Shown: positions 53,758-62,300 of the stretch, piece after piece
How the letters are laid out: every line of letters begins with the position of its first letter
Position numbering within the stretch: the stretch's first letter is position 1
Source of the DNA: Nocardioides campestrisoli
GTDB taxonomy: Bacteria > Actinomycetota > Actinomycetes > Propionibacteriales > Nocardioidaceae
DNA length: 64,000 nucleotides
NCBI RefSeq assembly: GCF_013624435.2
Contig: NZ_CP061768.1
Span: 2,262,001 to 2,326,000 of the forward strand
Direction: 5' to 3'
The notes under the pieces: generated by a model
Seen by the model: only the letters and a program-made list of their open reading frames with translations
Told to the model about the DNA's origin: nothing
Database searches by the model: none
Made by a program: the position numbers and the translations under genes

Positions 53758-55631
53758 CGTCCCAGCACGGCGATGAGCAGCATCGAGCCGAGCGCGAAGC
53801 CGATCGCCACCAGGACGAAGAGGGCCGTGAGGAGCCGCTTCGTGGCGGGCTTGCCGTCGCCGCCCTCGGTCGTCTTCTCGCCACCGCCCTCCATGCCGAG
53901 CATCTCGGCCCGCCCCGACTGGTCCGGCGCGTCGACCATCATCGAGTCCGCGTCGCTGCGCTGGCGGGGGTTCTCCTCAAGCTCCTGGACGGCCACCTCG
54001 GGGTGGTGGAGGTCGAACGCCGGGGACTCCGAGCGGATCTTCGGCAGGTGGGTGAAGTTGTGCCGCGGCGGCGGGGACGAGGTGGCCCACTCCAGCGAGC
54101 GGCCCCAGCCCCACGGGTCGTCCACACCGACCAGCGGCGCGTTGCGGGACTTGTAGACGTTCCACAGGAACGGCAGCGTCGAGGCGGCCAGCAGGAACGC
54201 ACCGACCGTCGAGACCTGGTTGAGCACGGTGAAGCCGTCCTCGGGCAGGTAGTCGGCGTACCGGCGCGGCATGCCCTCGACACCCAGCCAGTGCTGGACC
54301 AGGAACGTGGTGTGGAACCCGACGAAGAGCAGCCAGAAGTGCAGCTTGCCCAGGCGCTCGTCGAGCATCCGACCGGTGAACTTCGGCCACCAGTAGTAGA
54401 AGCCGGCGAACATCGCGAACACCACGGTGCCGAAGACCACGTAGTGGAAGTGCGCCACCACGAAGTAGGAGTCGTGGACGTGGAAGTCGAGCGGCGGGCT
54501 GGCCAGGATCACGCCGGTCAGCCCCCCGAGCAGGAACGTGGCCAGGAAGCCGAGCGACCAGAGCATCGGGGTGTCGAACGAGAGGGACCCACCCCACATC
54601 GTGCCGATCCAGTTGAAGAACTTCACCCCCGTGGGGATCGCGATGATGAACGTCATCCCGGAGAAGAACGGCAGGTCGACCGCCCCGGTGACGAACATGT
54701 GGTGCGCCCAGACCGCCACCGAGTAGAGCGCGATGGCGAGTGTGGCACCGACCAGGCCGATGTAGCCGAAGATCGGCTTGCGGCTGAAGACGGGCAGGAT
54801 CTCGGAGACGATGCCGAAGAACGGCAGCGCGATGATGTAGACCTCCGGATGGCCGAAGAACCAGAACAGGTGCTGCCACAGGATCGGGCCCCCGTGCGAC
54901 GGGTCGAAGACCTGCGCGTCGACCAGCCGGTCGGCCGCCAGCATCAGCAGTCCCGCGCCGAGCATGGGAAAGGCGAAGAGCACCAGGATCGAGGTGATCA
55001 GGGTGTTCCAGACGAAGATCGGCATCCGGAACATGGTCATGCCGGGCGCCCGCATCGTGATGATCGTGGTGATGAAGTTGACCGCGCCGAGGATCGTGCC
55101 CAGACCGGCCAGGTAGAGGCCCATCACCCACAGGTCCCCACCCACGCCGGGGCTCCGGACGTCGTCGCTCAGCGGGGTGTACGCCGTCCAGCCGAAGCTG
55201 GGCGCGCCCCCGGAGGTGAGGAAACCCGAGGCGGCGATCAGCCCGCCGAAGAGGAACAGCCAGTAGCTGAACATGTTCAGCCGCGGGAACGCGACGTCCG
55301 GGGCGCCGATCTGGATCGGCATGATCACGTTGGCGAACCCGAAGAACAACGGGGTCGCGAAGAGCAGCAGCATGATCGTGCCGTGCATCGTGAACAGCTG
55401 GTTGTACAGCTCCTCGTTGACCACCTGCTGGCCCGGGAAGGCCAGCTCGGAGCGGATCACCATCGCCATCACGCCGCCCAGGAGGAACCAGGTGAAGGAG
55501 GTGACCAGGTACGTCTTCCCGATCACCTTGTGATCGGTGGTGGTCAGCAGCGTCCGCAGGAGTTGTCCCAGACTGCCGGGGCGGGCGACGGGACCTCGAG
55601 TGGTCCGGTCGGTCCTGAGTGCCATCGTCAC
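53754..55631 (-). CDS. ctaD: Cytochrome c oxidase subunit I with extra C-terminal membrane segment
   Basis: About 625 residues. Haem-copper oxidase core with 12 membrane helices: the haem a ligand region in [11 protein letters not shown], the Cu-B site HPEVY with the cross-linked His-Tyr, HHMF, and HFHYVVFG for haem a3 and a. After the core comes a soluble stretch (about 500-590) and a thirteenth hydrophobic helix ([23 protein letters not shown]). GTG at 55631 is chosen because AGGAG lies 6 bases upstream; ATG at 55625 is the alternative. ctaC, ctaE and ctaF are not adjacent, so this is an orphan copy that may be a second, conditionally used subunit. Confidence 0.92.
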   Translation of the reverse strand: MTMALRTDRTTRGPVARPGSLGQLLRTLLTTTDHKVIGKTYLVTSFTWFLLGGVMAMVIRSELAFPGQQVVNEELYNQLFTMHGTIMLLLFATPLFFGFANVIMPIQIGAPDVAFPRLNMFSYWLFLFGGLIAASGFLTSGGAPSFGWTAYTPLSDDVRSPGVGGDLWVMGLYLAGLGTILGAVNFITTIITMRAPGMTMFRMPIFVWNTLITSILVLFAFPMLGAGLLMLAADRLVDAQVFDPSHGGPILWQHLFWFFGHPEVYIIALPFFGIVSEILPVFSRKPIFGYIGLVGATLAIALYSVAVWAHHMFVTGAVDLPFFSGMTFIIAIPTGVKFFNWIGTMWGGSLSFDTPMLWSLGFLATFLLGGLTGVILASPPLDFHVHDSYFVVAHFHYVVFGTVVFAMFAGFYYWWPKFTGRMLDERLGKLHFWLLFVGFHTTFLVQHWLGVEGMPRRYADYLPEDGFTVLNQVSTVGAFLLAASTLPFLWNVYKSRNAPLVGVDDPWGWGRSLEWATSSPPPRHNFTHLPKIRSESPAFDLHHPEVAVQELEENPRQRSDADSMMVDAPDQSGRAEMLGMEGGGEKTTEGGDGKPATKRLLTALFVLVAIGFALGSMLLIAVLGR

Positions 55632-55728
55632 GAGGGGCTCCTCGGGGCGTGGTGCCGGTGGACGCCGAGGCTGGACGTCCCCCATCAGGCTAGGGTGCCG
55701 GGTTGCCCCGGTCCAGCCCTCCGGGTCC

Positions 55729-56433
55729 CTAGTGCTGGGTCCGGTCGTACTTCTCGTTGGTCGACTCCACGATCTCCTGCGCGATGGTGCGCAGCTTGAT
55801 GTTGCTGGTCTGGGAGGCGCGCGTCAGGAACTGGAAGGCACGGTCCTCGGTCAGCTGGTAGCGCTCGGAGACGATCCCGATCGCCTGCCCGATCACCTTG
55901 CGGGTCGCGATCGCCTCGTTGAGCTGGTCCTCCTTGCGCGCACGACCGAGAGCGATGGCCGCGTGCGTGGCGAACAGCTCGGCCATCTCCCGGGACTCGT
56001 CGTCGATCGTCTCGGACGCGGTGGAGTAGAGGTTGAGCCCGCCGAGCGTCTCGCTCTCGAGGTAGAGACGGAGCCCGAGCTGGGCGCGGAGTCCCCGCTG
56101 GACCGCCCAGGGCATGTACCGGGGCCAGCGCTGGTCGTGCCGAGCGTGCTCGACCACCACCACCGGATCCGACCTGATGGACTCGACGCAGGGCCCCTCG
56201 CGGAGCTCGTACTGCTTCTGGTCGAACTCCCAGACCATCTGGTCGGTGCCCGACATGGTCTCGATCCGGCCGTCCCGGTGGGTGATGGAGATCCCGGCGT
56301 GGTTGAACGCCGGCAGGGCGAGCACCGCGGACTGCACGATCGTGTCGAGGGTCTCCTCCAGCGAGGTCGGCCGGTGGATGCTCTCGGCGGCGACGGTGAG
56401 GGCGCGGGCGATGCTGGGCGACTCGGTGGACAT
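55729..56433 (-). CDS. GAF and ANTAR domain antitermination regulator
   Basis: 234 residues. N-terminal GAF sensor (about 20-165, with the REGPCVESI segment common in this family) and a C-terminal ANTAR RNA-binding domain (about 172-225: [25 protein letters not shown]). ANTAR proteins bind paired hairpins in nascent RNA to prevent termination. The ATG at 56433 has AGGAGA 6 bases upstream; the longer in-frame start lacks support. A TAGCAT -10-like box lies at 56519-56524. Its signal and target RNAs are unknown. Confidence 0.9.
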   Translation of the reverse strand: MSTESPSIARALTVAAESIHRPTSLEETLDTIVQSAVLALPAFNHAGISITHRDGRIETMSGTDQMVWEFDQKQYELREGPCVESIRSDPVVVVEHARHDQRWPRYMPWAVQRGLRAQLGLRLYLESETLGGLNLYSTASETIDDESREMAELFATHAAIALGRARKEDQLNEAIATRKVIGQAIGIVSERYQLTEDRAFQFLTRASQTSNIKLRTIAQEIVESTNEKYDRTQH

Positions 56434-56611
56434 GACTTCTCCTGGCAACGAGGGACAGCCACGGCGCCGGAGGACACGAGAGACTGCGAGCACGGCCTGC
56501 GGTCTGAAGCCGTTCCTCATGCTAGCCCCCGCCGAGCAGGAGGCAGGCCCGCATTGCGCACCCCCAGGCGCGAGGCCCGGCGGGTTCTCAGTCCGATGGC
56601 CGCACCCGCGC

Positions 56612-57346
56612 CTACCCGCGGCGGTGCGGCGACGGGTCGCCTCGGTCCTGCGGGCTGCGCCCGAAGTAGGCGTCCTCGATCCGAGGCCGGTCCTCGCGCA
56701 GCGCGGCCGCGTCGTCCATCAGGGCGATGCGGCCGTGGTGCAGCACGGCCGCCCGGTCGGCGATCGAGAGGGCGAGGTCCACGTGCTGCTCGACCAGGAC
56801 CAGGGCCAGGCCGCGCTCGTCGACCTGGCGCCGCAGGATCGGCATCAGCTCACCGGCGGCCCGGGGGGCGAGCCCCAGGCTCAGCTCGTCCACCAGCAGC
56901 ACCTTGGGCTGCTGGAGCAGCGCCTTGGCCAGCGCCAGCATCTGCTGCTCGCCACCGCTGAGCAGCCCGCACCGGCGCGACCAGAGAGCCCGCAGCCTCG
57001 GGAAGTCGGTCAGCACCGACTCCAGGCCGCCCGGATTCCGGGCCAGCCGCAGGTTCTCGGCCACGGTCAGCCGGTGGAAGACGCCGCGGTCGTCGGGCAC
57101 CAGGGTCACGCCGGCCCGCGCGTTCTCCTCCACGCGCCGGCCCAGCACCCGACCGGAGGCCGTCACCTCCCCCGCCGCGCGCCGCAGCGCGCCGACGATC
57201 GCGAGCAGGGTCGTGGACTTGCCCGCGCCGTTGGGCCCGAGCAGCGCGAGCACCGTGCCCGCCTCGACCTCGAACGAGAGGTCCCGCACGGCCAGCAGTC
57301 CGTGGTGTCCGGCGCTGAGACCCTGCACCCGCAGCGCGGCGCTCAT
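56612..57346 (-). CDS. livF: Branched-chain amino acid-type ABC transporter ATPase (LivF)
   Basis: 244 residues. Walker A LLGPNGAGKSTT, signature LLSGGEQQML and Walker B VLLVDELSLGLAP are intact, and the GLAP ending is typical of LivF rather than LivG. Powers import together with LivG. Overlaps livG by 4 bases. The ligand of such HAAT-family systems may be amino acids, amides, or aromatic or steroid acids, so branched-chain amino acids should not be assumed. Last gene of the operon. Confidence 0.92.
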   Translation of the reverse strand: MSAALRVQGLSAGHHGLLAVRDLSFEVEAGTVLALLGPNGAGKSTTLLAIVGALRRAAGEVTASGRVLGRRVEENARAGVTLVPDDRGVFHRLTVAENLRLARNPGGLESVLTDFPRLRALWSRRCGLLSGGEQQMLALAKALLQQPKVLLVDELSLGLAPRAAGELMPILRRQVDERGLALVLVEQHVDLALSIADRAAVLHHGRIALMDDAAALREDRPRIEDAYFGRSPQDRGDPSPHRRG

Positions 57347-58107
57347 GCCACGCCGCCGAGGTAGGCCGCGAGCACCGCCGGGTCCTCCCGGACCTGCGCC
57401 GGGGTCCCCGCGGCGATGACGACACCGAAGTCCATCACGTAGATCCGGTCGCAGTGCTCCAGCACCAGAGCCATGTCGTGGTCGATCAGCAGCACGCCGC
57501 GGCCCGACCCCGCCACCCGCCGTACGTCGTGCCCGAGCTGGCGGCTCTCGTGGGTGTCGAGCCCGGCCGCGGGCTCGTCCAGCAGCACCACCCGGGTGCC
57601 GCCCACCACGGCGCGGGCCACGCCGACCAGCTTCTGCTGTCCCAGGGAGAGCTCCGAGGGACGGCGGTCCGCCTCGGCCCCCAGCCCCACCAGGGCGAGC
57701 GCCTCGGCCTCCTCGGGCCGACGGCGTCCGCTGCGCCCGGTCAGGTCCTGCAACAGGGTGCGGAGCCCGACGGTGCGGGCCGCGACGGCGACGTTGTCGG
57801 CGACGCTGACGTCGTCGAAGAGCTCCCCGGCCTGCCAGGTGCGGCCCAGTCCGGCACGGCGACGACGGTGCGGCGCCCCCGTGAGCCGGCGCCCGGCGAG
57901 GGTCACCTCGCCCGTCGACGGCGTGAAGCCGGTGACCGCGTCGACGAAGGTCGTCTTGCCCGCACCGTTGGGTCCGATCAGCCCGACCACCTCTCCCGCG
58001 TGCACCCGCAGGCTCACGGCGTCGTTCGCAATCACCCCGCCGTACCGCACGGTGAGCCGCTCGGCTGCGAGCAGCGGCTCGGTGGCGGGCACGTCGTCAG
58101 CCGACAT
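57343..58107 (-). CDS. livG: Branched-chain amino acid-type ABC transporter ATPase (LivG)
   Basis: 254 residues. Walker A LIGPNGAGKTTF, signature LSLGQQKLV and Walker B VVLLDEPAAGLDTHE, with RLTGAPHRRRRAGLGRTWQ in the LivG-specific position. ATG at 58107 follows AAGGAG by 7 bases and overlaps the permease gene by 11 bases. Slightly shorter insertion regions than Escherichia coli LivG. Works as a heterodimer with LivF on the fused permease. Confidence 0.92.
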   Translation of the reverse strand: MSADDVPATEPLLAAERLTVRYGGVIANDAVSLRVHAGEVVGLIGPNGAGKTTFVDAVTGFTPSTGEVTLAGRRLTGAPHRRRRAGLGRTWQAGELFDDVSVADNVAVAARTVGLRTLLQDLTGRSGRRRPEEAEALALVGLGAEADRRPSELSLGQQKLVGVARAVVGGTRVVLLDEPAAGLDTHESRQLGHDVRRVAGSGRGVLLIDHDMALVLEHCDRIYVMDFGVVIAAGTPAQVREDPAVLAAYLGGVA

Positions 58108-60079
58108 GGGCAGGCTCCTTCGCGGACGTCTCGCGGGGTGAGCCCGCACGGGCGCCCCGCAGGTGGGTGGCCGCGGCCCGCACCGACCCGGCGATGCCGG
58201 TCGGGTTGGCCACGGCGGTGAGCACGAGCAGCAGGGCGGCGACGACCTGGTAGTACTCGCCGACCTCGAGGGTGTCGTTGAGGAAGGTGTGCACCACGCC
58301 CAGCGGCGCGACGAGTCCGGCGACCACCGCGCCGCCGACGCTGGTGACGCCGCCGACGTAGGTCAGGGCCAGGAGCACGAGTCCGGTGAGGACCGAGAAG
58401 GACGCCACCGAGAGCTGCCCCCGGCTGTAGCCGATCAGGCAGCCGCCGACACCGGCGAGCAGCGCCGCCAGGGCGAAGCCGAGGAGCTTGGTGCCGGCGA
58501 CGTCGATCCCGGCCGAGGCGGCCGCCCGCTCGTTGGACCGCACCGCCAGGAAGGCGCGTCCGGTGGCGCCCCGCATCACCAGCACGAGCGCCACGGTGAG
58601 CACGGTGACCACGGCCAGCGCGAAGAGGGCGAACCTCATGGTGACCAGGGTGGTGCCGTGCCGGATGCCGAGGGAGAGGCCGAAGATCTCGACCTCGGCG
58701 ATCCGGTGTCCCTCGTACGGCATCAGCGCGGGGTTGCCGAAGACGAAGCTCTGCAGCGCGATCGCCGCGGCCAGGGTGACGACCGCCAGCTGGGCGCCGC
58801 GGATGCGGAGCGCGGGGATCCCCACCAGGACGCCGGCCAGCGTGGCCGCCGCGACCGCCAGCACCACGTCCAGCGGGAACGGCAGGCCCCACGAGGCGCC
58901 CGCCTTGGAGAGCACGAAGCCGGCGGTGCCGGCGAAGGCCATGGTGGCCAGCGAGATCTGGCCGAGGTAGCCGGTGAGCAGCACCAGCGAGAGGGCCAGC
59001 AGCGTCATGATGATCGAGCTGATCAGGCCGTAGCGCCAGGTGGCCGAGCTCAGGAGCAGCGCGACGACCACGGCGCCCACGAACAGGCTGCCCGTCACCG
59101 GGCGGATCCGCGGGGGCACCACCTCGGGCATGGCCACCTCCCCGGTGGCGCCGCGCGCGGGGATCCGGCCGCCGAGGACGAACAGGGCCACGACGACGAC
59201 CAGGAACGGGACGGCGTCCCCGACCCCCGCCTGCGCCCAGTCGGGCCACCACGCCTTGGTGCTCAGGTAGAACAGCTCGGTCTGCAGGCAGCCCAGCACC
59301 AGCCCGGCCACCGCGGCGGTCATCACCGAGGTGAGGCGACCGACGAGGGCCACCGAGAGCGCTGGGACGACGTAGAAGGCGAAGCTGGTCGGGTCCAGCC
59401 CGATCGACGGAGCAGCCAGGACGACCACCAGGCTGGAGGCGGCGCCGGTGAGGGTCCAGACCACGGCGGCCAGGCGGTCCGGGGAGAGACCCGTCAACCG
59501 GGCGGCCCGTTCGGACTCGGCCGCGGCCCGGGTCGCCACTCCGAGCGGGGTGAAGCGGAAGTAGGCGGCCAGGGCGGCAGCGACCACGAGCGCGAGCCCG
59601 GCGAGCAGGAGGTCGCTGCGGGCCAGGACGGCCCCGCCCACCTCGACCGTGCCGGCCGGCAGCAGCGCGGGGGTGAAGGCGATCGCCGCGGTGTCGAAGC
59701 GGATCGCGACCAGGCCCTGGAGCAGGAGCATCAGTCCGATCGAGGCGACCACCTGGGCGAGCACCGGCGCCCGCCGCAGCGGCCGGAAGACCAGCAGGTG
59801 GGCCAGCAGGCTCCAGGTCACCCCGGCGACCACCCCGATGGCCACGGCCGGCCAGGCCGCCAGCGCCCCCTCGCCGAGGGAGACGCTGCCGACCGGCAGG
59901 ACCAGGGTTCCGTCGTGCCGCAGCGCGGCCACCTGCCACACCGCCCACAGCGCGATCGAGCCCTGGGCGAAGTTGATGATCCCGGTGGCGGCGTAGACGC
60001 CCACCAGGCTGCTGGCGAGCACCGCGTAGACCGCTCCGGTGGAGAGACCGAGCGCGGCGAACTGGAGGACCTGGTCCAT
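58097..60079 (-). CDS. Fused LivH-LivM permease
   Basis: 660 residues, about 16-18 membrane helices. The first half (about 1-300) matches LivH (LSTGAVYAVLASSLVGVYAATGIINFAQG-type start); the second (about 325-640) matches LivM (TGYLGQISLATMAFAGTAGFVLS and the coupling motif RAFLAVRSNERAAASAGID). Both inner-membrane subunits are thus one chain, joined by a hydrophilic linker with ARGATGEVAMPEVVPPR. Fused LivHM proteins occur in actinobacteria. Lies between the binding protein and livG in one operon. Confidence 0.92.
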   Translation of the reverse strand: MDQVLQFAALGLSTGAVYAVLASSLVGVYAATGIINFAQGSIALWAVWQVAALRHDGTLVLPVGSVSLGEGALAAWPAVAIGVVAGVTWSLLAHLLVFRPLRRAPVLAQVVASIGLMLLLQGLVAIRFDTAAIAFTPALLPAGTVEVGGAVLARSDLLLAGLALVVAAALAAYFRFTPLGVATRAAAESERAARLTGLSPDRLAAVVWTLTGAASSLVVVLAAPSIGLDPTSFAFYVVPALSVALVGRLTSVMTAAVAGLVLGCLQTELFYLSTKAWWPDWAQAGVGDAVPFLVVVVALFVLGGRIPARGATGEVAMPEVVPPRIRPVTGSLFVGAVVVALLLSSATWRYGLISSIIMTLLALSLVLLTGYLGQISLATMAFAGTAGFVLSKAGASWGLPFPLDVVLAVAAATLAGVLVGIPALRIRGAQLAVVTLAAAIALQSFVFGNPALMPYEGHRIAEVEIFGLSLGIRHGTTLVTMRFALFALAVVTVLTVALVLVMRGATGRAFLAVRSNERAAASAGIDVAGTKLLGFALAALLAGVGGCLIGYSRGQLSVASFSVLTGLVLLALTYVGGVTSVGGAVVAGLVAPLGVVHTFLNDTLEVGEYYQVVAALLLVLTAVANPTGIAGSVRAAATHLRGARAGSPRETSAKEPAHVG

Positions 60080-60088
60080 GGCCGCGGC

Positions 60089-61336
60089 TCAGGAGGCGCC
60101 GGGGATCTTGGCCATGACGTCGGGGATCGGCGTGATCCAGTCGCCCGTGGCCGGCTCGGTGGCGCCTTGCGCGTCGACGTCGAAGAGCAGCATCTGGGAG
60201 GTGCAGTTGGGCGTGGTCTTCCCGCCGCAGGACAGCTCCGGGCCCAGGAAGGAGTCGAAGCCCTCGAGCGCCTTGAGCGTCTTGAGGATGGTGGGCCCGT
60301 CGAGCCCGGCGTCCGGCGAGGCGTTGAGCGCCTGGGCCAGGGTGACCGTCACCGCGAACTGGGCGAACGCGTAGTAGTCGGCCGTGCCGCCCTCCTCGCC
60401 GATCGCCTGCTCGGCCACCTCCAGCTCCTCCTGGACGTCCTCGGGGGCGAACTCCGAGGCACGCGGGAGCCAGTGCGAGGAGTAGAGGGCGGCGCCCTCC
60501 GCCTCGGCGGGGGCCTGCTCGATGAACTCGGTGCACGCGGCGGTGAAGATGGTCCCGTCGTAGCCGAGCTGGCGCAGTCCCTGCACGAGCTGGGTGCAGG
60601 CTGAGGGGTCGGGGGCGGCCATCAGCCCGCCGACGTCCGGGTCGCTCTCGGCGATGGTGGCGGCGATGGCGTTGAAGTTGGGGTTGGTGGGCGAGAAGTA
60701 GAGGCCCTCCACCTCGATGCCGAGCGCCTCCCCCACCGGCTTGAGCACCAGGTCGACGCTCTGGTGGGTCGCGGGGATGTCCGCCGCGACCAGGGTGACC
60801 GACTTCTTGCCCTGCTCGCCGAAGGCCTGGAGCGCGCCGATCAGGAAGGCCGCCTGCGGGGCGCTGAAGAAGACCCGGTTGTCCACCTCGGCGCCGGTCG
60901 CGGAGTCGAACGGGATCCCGCCGACCAGCGGGATCCCCGCCGTGGTGAGGATGTCGACGGCCGCGCTGGAGGTGGTGTTGAACCCGTCGAGCGCGGCCAC
61001 CACCTTCTCCTCGGCGAACTTGTTCGCGCACGAGATCGTGGTCTCCGGGGTGCCGTCGGTCGCGCAGGTCACCAGCTCGACGGGTCGTTCGTGGATCCCG
61101 CCGAGCTCGGTGTTGACGTAGTCCTCGGCGGCCCGGGCACCGACCCCCACACCGAGGGACTTGTAGCCGCCGGCGGAGGGATCGAAGAAGCCGATCCGGA
61201 CCGGGTCGCCGGTCGGCTGGTCGTCGGCGACCTCGTCGGTCTCGGACGAGCTGCCGCAGGCCGCGGCGGTCAGCAGCAGGCCGACCGCGAGCAGGGCCGG
61301 CACCGCCCTTCGGGTGGGACGTCGTGTCGATCGCAT
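60089..61336 (-). CDS. ABC transporter substrate-binding lipoprotein, LivK/HAAT type
   Basis: 415 residues. Tat/Sec-type basic N-terminus RRPTRRAVP, lipobox TAAAC with Cys27, an acidic linker, and a type I periplasmic-binding fold (family Peripla_BP_6): VRIGFFDPSAGGYKSLGVGV at the start, DGFNTTSSAAVDILTTAGIP, and LIGALQAFGEQG. A binding-pocket pattern for leucine is not recognisable, so the ligand is open. ATG at 61336 with GAAAGG upstream. First gene of the four-gene transporter operon; promoter and operator lie upstream. Confidence 0.9.
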   Translation of the reverse strand: MRSTRRPTRRAVPALLAVGLLLTAAACGSSSETDEVADDQPTGDPVRIGFFDPSAGGYKSLGVGVGARAAEDYVNTELGGIHERPVELVTCATDGTPETTISCANKFAEEKVVAALDGFNTTSSAAVDILTTAGIPLVGGIPFDSATGAEVDNRVFFSAPQAAFLIGALQAFGEQGKKSVTLVAADIPATHQSVDLVLKPVGEALGIEVEGLYFSPTNPNFNAIAATIAESDPDVGGLMAAPDPSACTQLVQGLRQLGYDGTIFTAACTEFIEQAPAEAEGAALYSSHWLPRASEFAPEDVQEELEVAEQAIGEEGGTADYYAFAQFAVTVTLAQALNASPDAGLDGPTILKTLKALEGFDSFLGPELSCGGKTTPNCTSQMLLFDVDAQGATEPATGDWITPIPDVMAKIPGAS

Positions 61337-61398
61337 GAGGTGCCTTTCGAGTGACCCGGGCTCGGGGACCACGACGATGTGACGTGGCTCACTCGCGG

Positions 61399-61428
61399 AA
61401 CGTAGGGTAAAAGTGAGACTGAGGTCAA
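61399..61428 (-). promoter_or_regulatory. Promoter of the ABC transporter operon
   Basis: Minus-strand TTGACC (61423-61428), an 18-base spacer and TACGTT (61399-61404). Operator C (61409-61432) covers the spacer and -35. Confidence 0.6.
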
Positions 61429-61432
61429 CCTT
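61409..61432. promoter_or_regulatory. Operator C between the transporter operon and tetR
   Basis: Twenty-four bases beginning AAAAGTGAG; 18 of 24 are identical to the element at 62191-62214. It overlaps a palindrome ACTnAGGTnnACCTnAGT at 61418-61435. Covers the transporter promoter, fitting repression by the adjacent TetR protein. Confidence 0.6.
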
Positions 61433-61514
61433 AGTTTTGATGGATCGCGCCGACCCGACCTCGGACCCACCCGCCCCGGTCCTAGGCTGGCGCCGCCAAC
61501 CCTCGGAGGAACCC

Positions 61515-62198
61515 ATGCCCACACGCTCGAGCCCCACGCCGGAGGCCGACGACGGCTCGACCGCGACGCCCGTCCCACGCCGCCGCCGTGACCCGCGCCG
61601 GGAGCAGACCCCGTTGAAGCTGATCGCCGCGGCTCGGGTGGTCTTCGAGCGGGACGGGTTCTTCGAGGCTCGGCTCGCTGACATCACCGACGAGGCGAAG
61701 GTCGCCTCGGGGACCCTCTACCGCTACTACAGCTCCAAGCACGAGATCTTCGGCGCAGTGATGGCCGACGTGGTCCGCGAGGTGACGGGGGTGACGCCGG
61801 ACCACGTCAGCGGCAACCAGGATCCCGTCGCCCGCCTGCGCGAGGCCAACCGGGTCTACGTCCGCGCCATCCGCCGCAACGCCAGGCTGATGACCCTGAT
61901 GTACCAGGTGCGCGAGGCCGACGAGGGGGTCCGGCACCAGGGCGACGAGATCGTGGACCACCTGCAGGGCCGGGCCGTCGACGCGGTACGCCGCTGGCAG
62001 GCCGAGGGTCTGGTCTATCCCGATCTCGACCCCGTGCTGACGGCGCACGCGCTCACCTACATGGTCGAGCGCGTGGCGATGGCCTGGCTGACCGGCCGGG
62101 CCGACTACGACGAGGAGGCGATGGTCGCGGCGATCAACGGGATCTGGGAGCGGGCCCTCGGTCTGGGCACCTACCAGCGTCCCGGCCAAGAAAAGTGA
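61515..62198 (+). CDS. TetR family regulator of the adjacent transporter and oxidoreductase
   Basis: 227 residues. TetR helix-turn-helix at about residues 35-85 (FERDGFFEARLADITDEAKVASGTLYRYYSSKHEIF), preceded by a basic arm RRRRDPRREQ and followed by a ligand-binding domain. ATG at 61515 has GGAGG 5 bases upstream. The gene lies between the divergent ABC importer and the GMC oxidoreductase 102 bases downstream; near-identical operators in both flanking regions imply control of both. The second operator overlaps this gene's own stop codon. Style is that of FadR/KstR-like lipid-responsive regulators, but the ligand is unknown. Confidence 0.88.
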   Translation: MPTRSSPTPEADDGSTATPVPRRRRDPRREQTPLKLIAAARVVFERDGFFEARLADITDEAKVASGTLYRYYSSKHEIFGAVMADVVREVTGVTPDHVSGNQDPVARLREANRVYVRAIRRNARLMTLMYQVREADEGVRHQGDEIVDHLQGRAVDAVRRWQAEGLVYPDLDPVLTAHALTYMVERVAMAWLTGRADYDEEAMVAAINGIWERALGLGTYQRPGQEK

Positions 62199-62214
62199 GG
62201 TAGATCTCAACTTT
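62191..62214. promoter_or_regulatory. Operator D upstream of the GMC oxidoreductase gene
   Basis: Matches operator C at 18 of 24 positions in direct orientation and overlaps the tetR stop codon (62196-62198). A TAGGGT -10-like box follows at 62242-62247. Confidence 0.6.
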
Positions 62215-62300
62215 CCCTGGCTCCCGCGGGTGCGCACCCCCTAGGGTCCGGTTCACCCCGCGCGCCGTCCGGCCGCGGACGCGTCCGGCGGAGGTGCCTC

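Noticed and set aside
52398..55799. 1133-codon open frame on the + strand over the ligase and ctaD
   Set aside because: Shadow of two well-supported genes; His/Asp/Gln/Arg composition and no recognisable domain.
58032..61031. 999-codon open frame on the minus strand across the liv genes
   Set aside because: Gly/Arg/Pro-rich shadow of the permease and binding-protein genes, a GC-rich artefact without domain sequence.
61413..61514. Longer N-terminus for the TetR protein at 61515
   Set aside because: It would cover operator sequence, and a good GGAGG site sits before the ATG at 61515.
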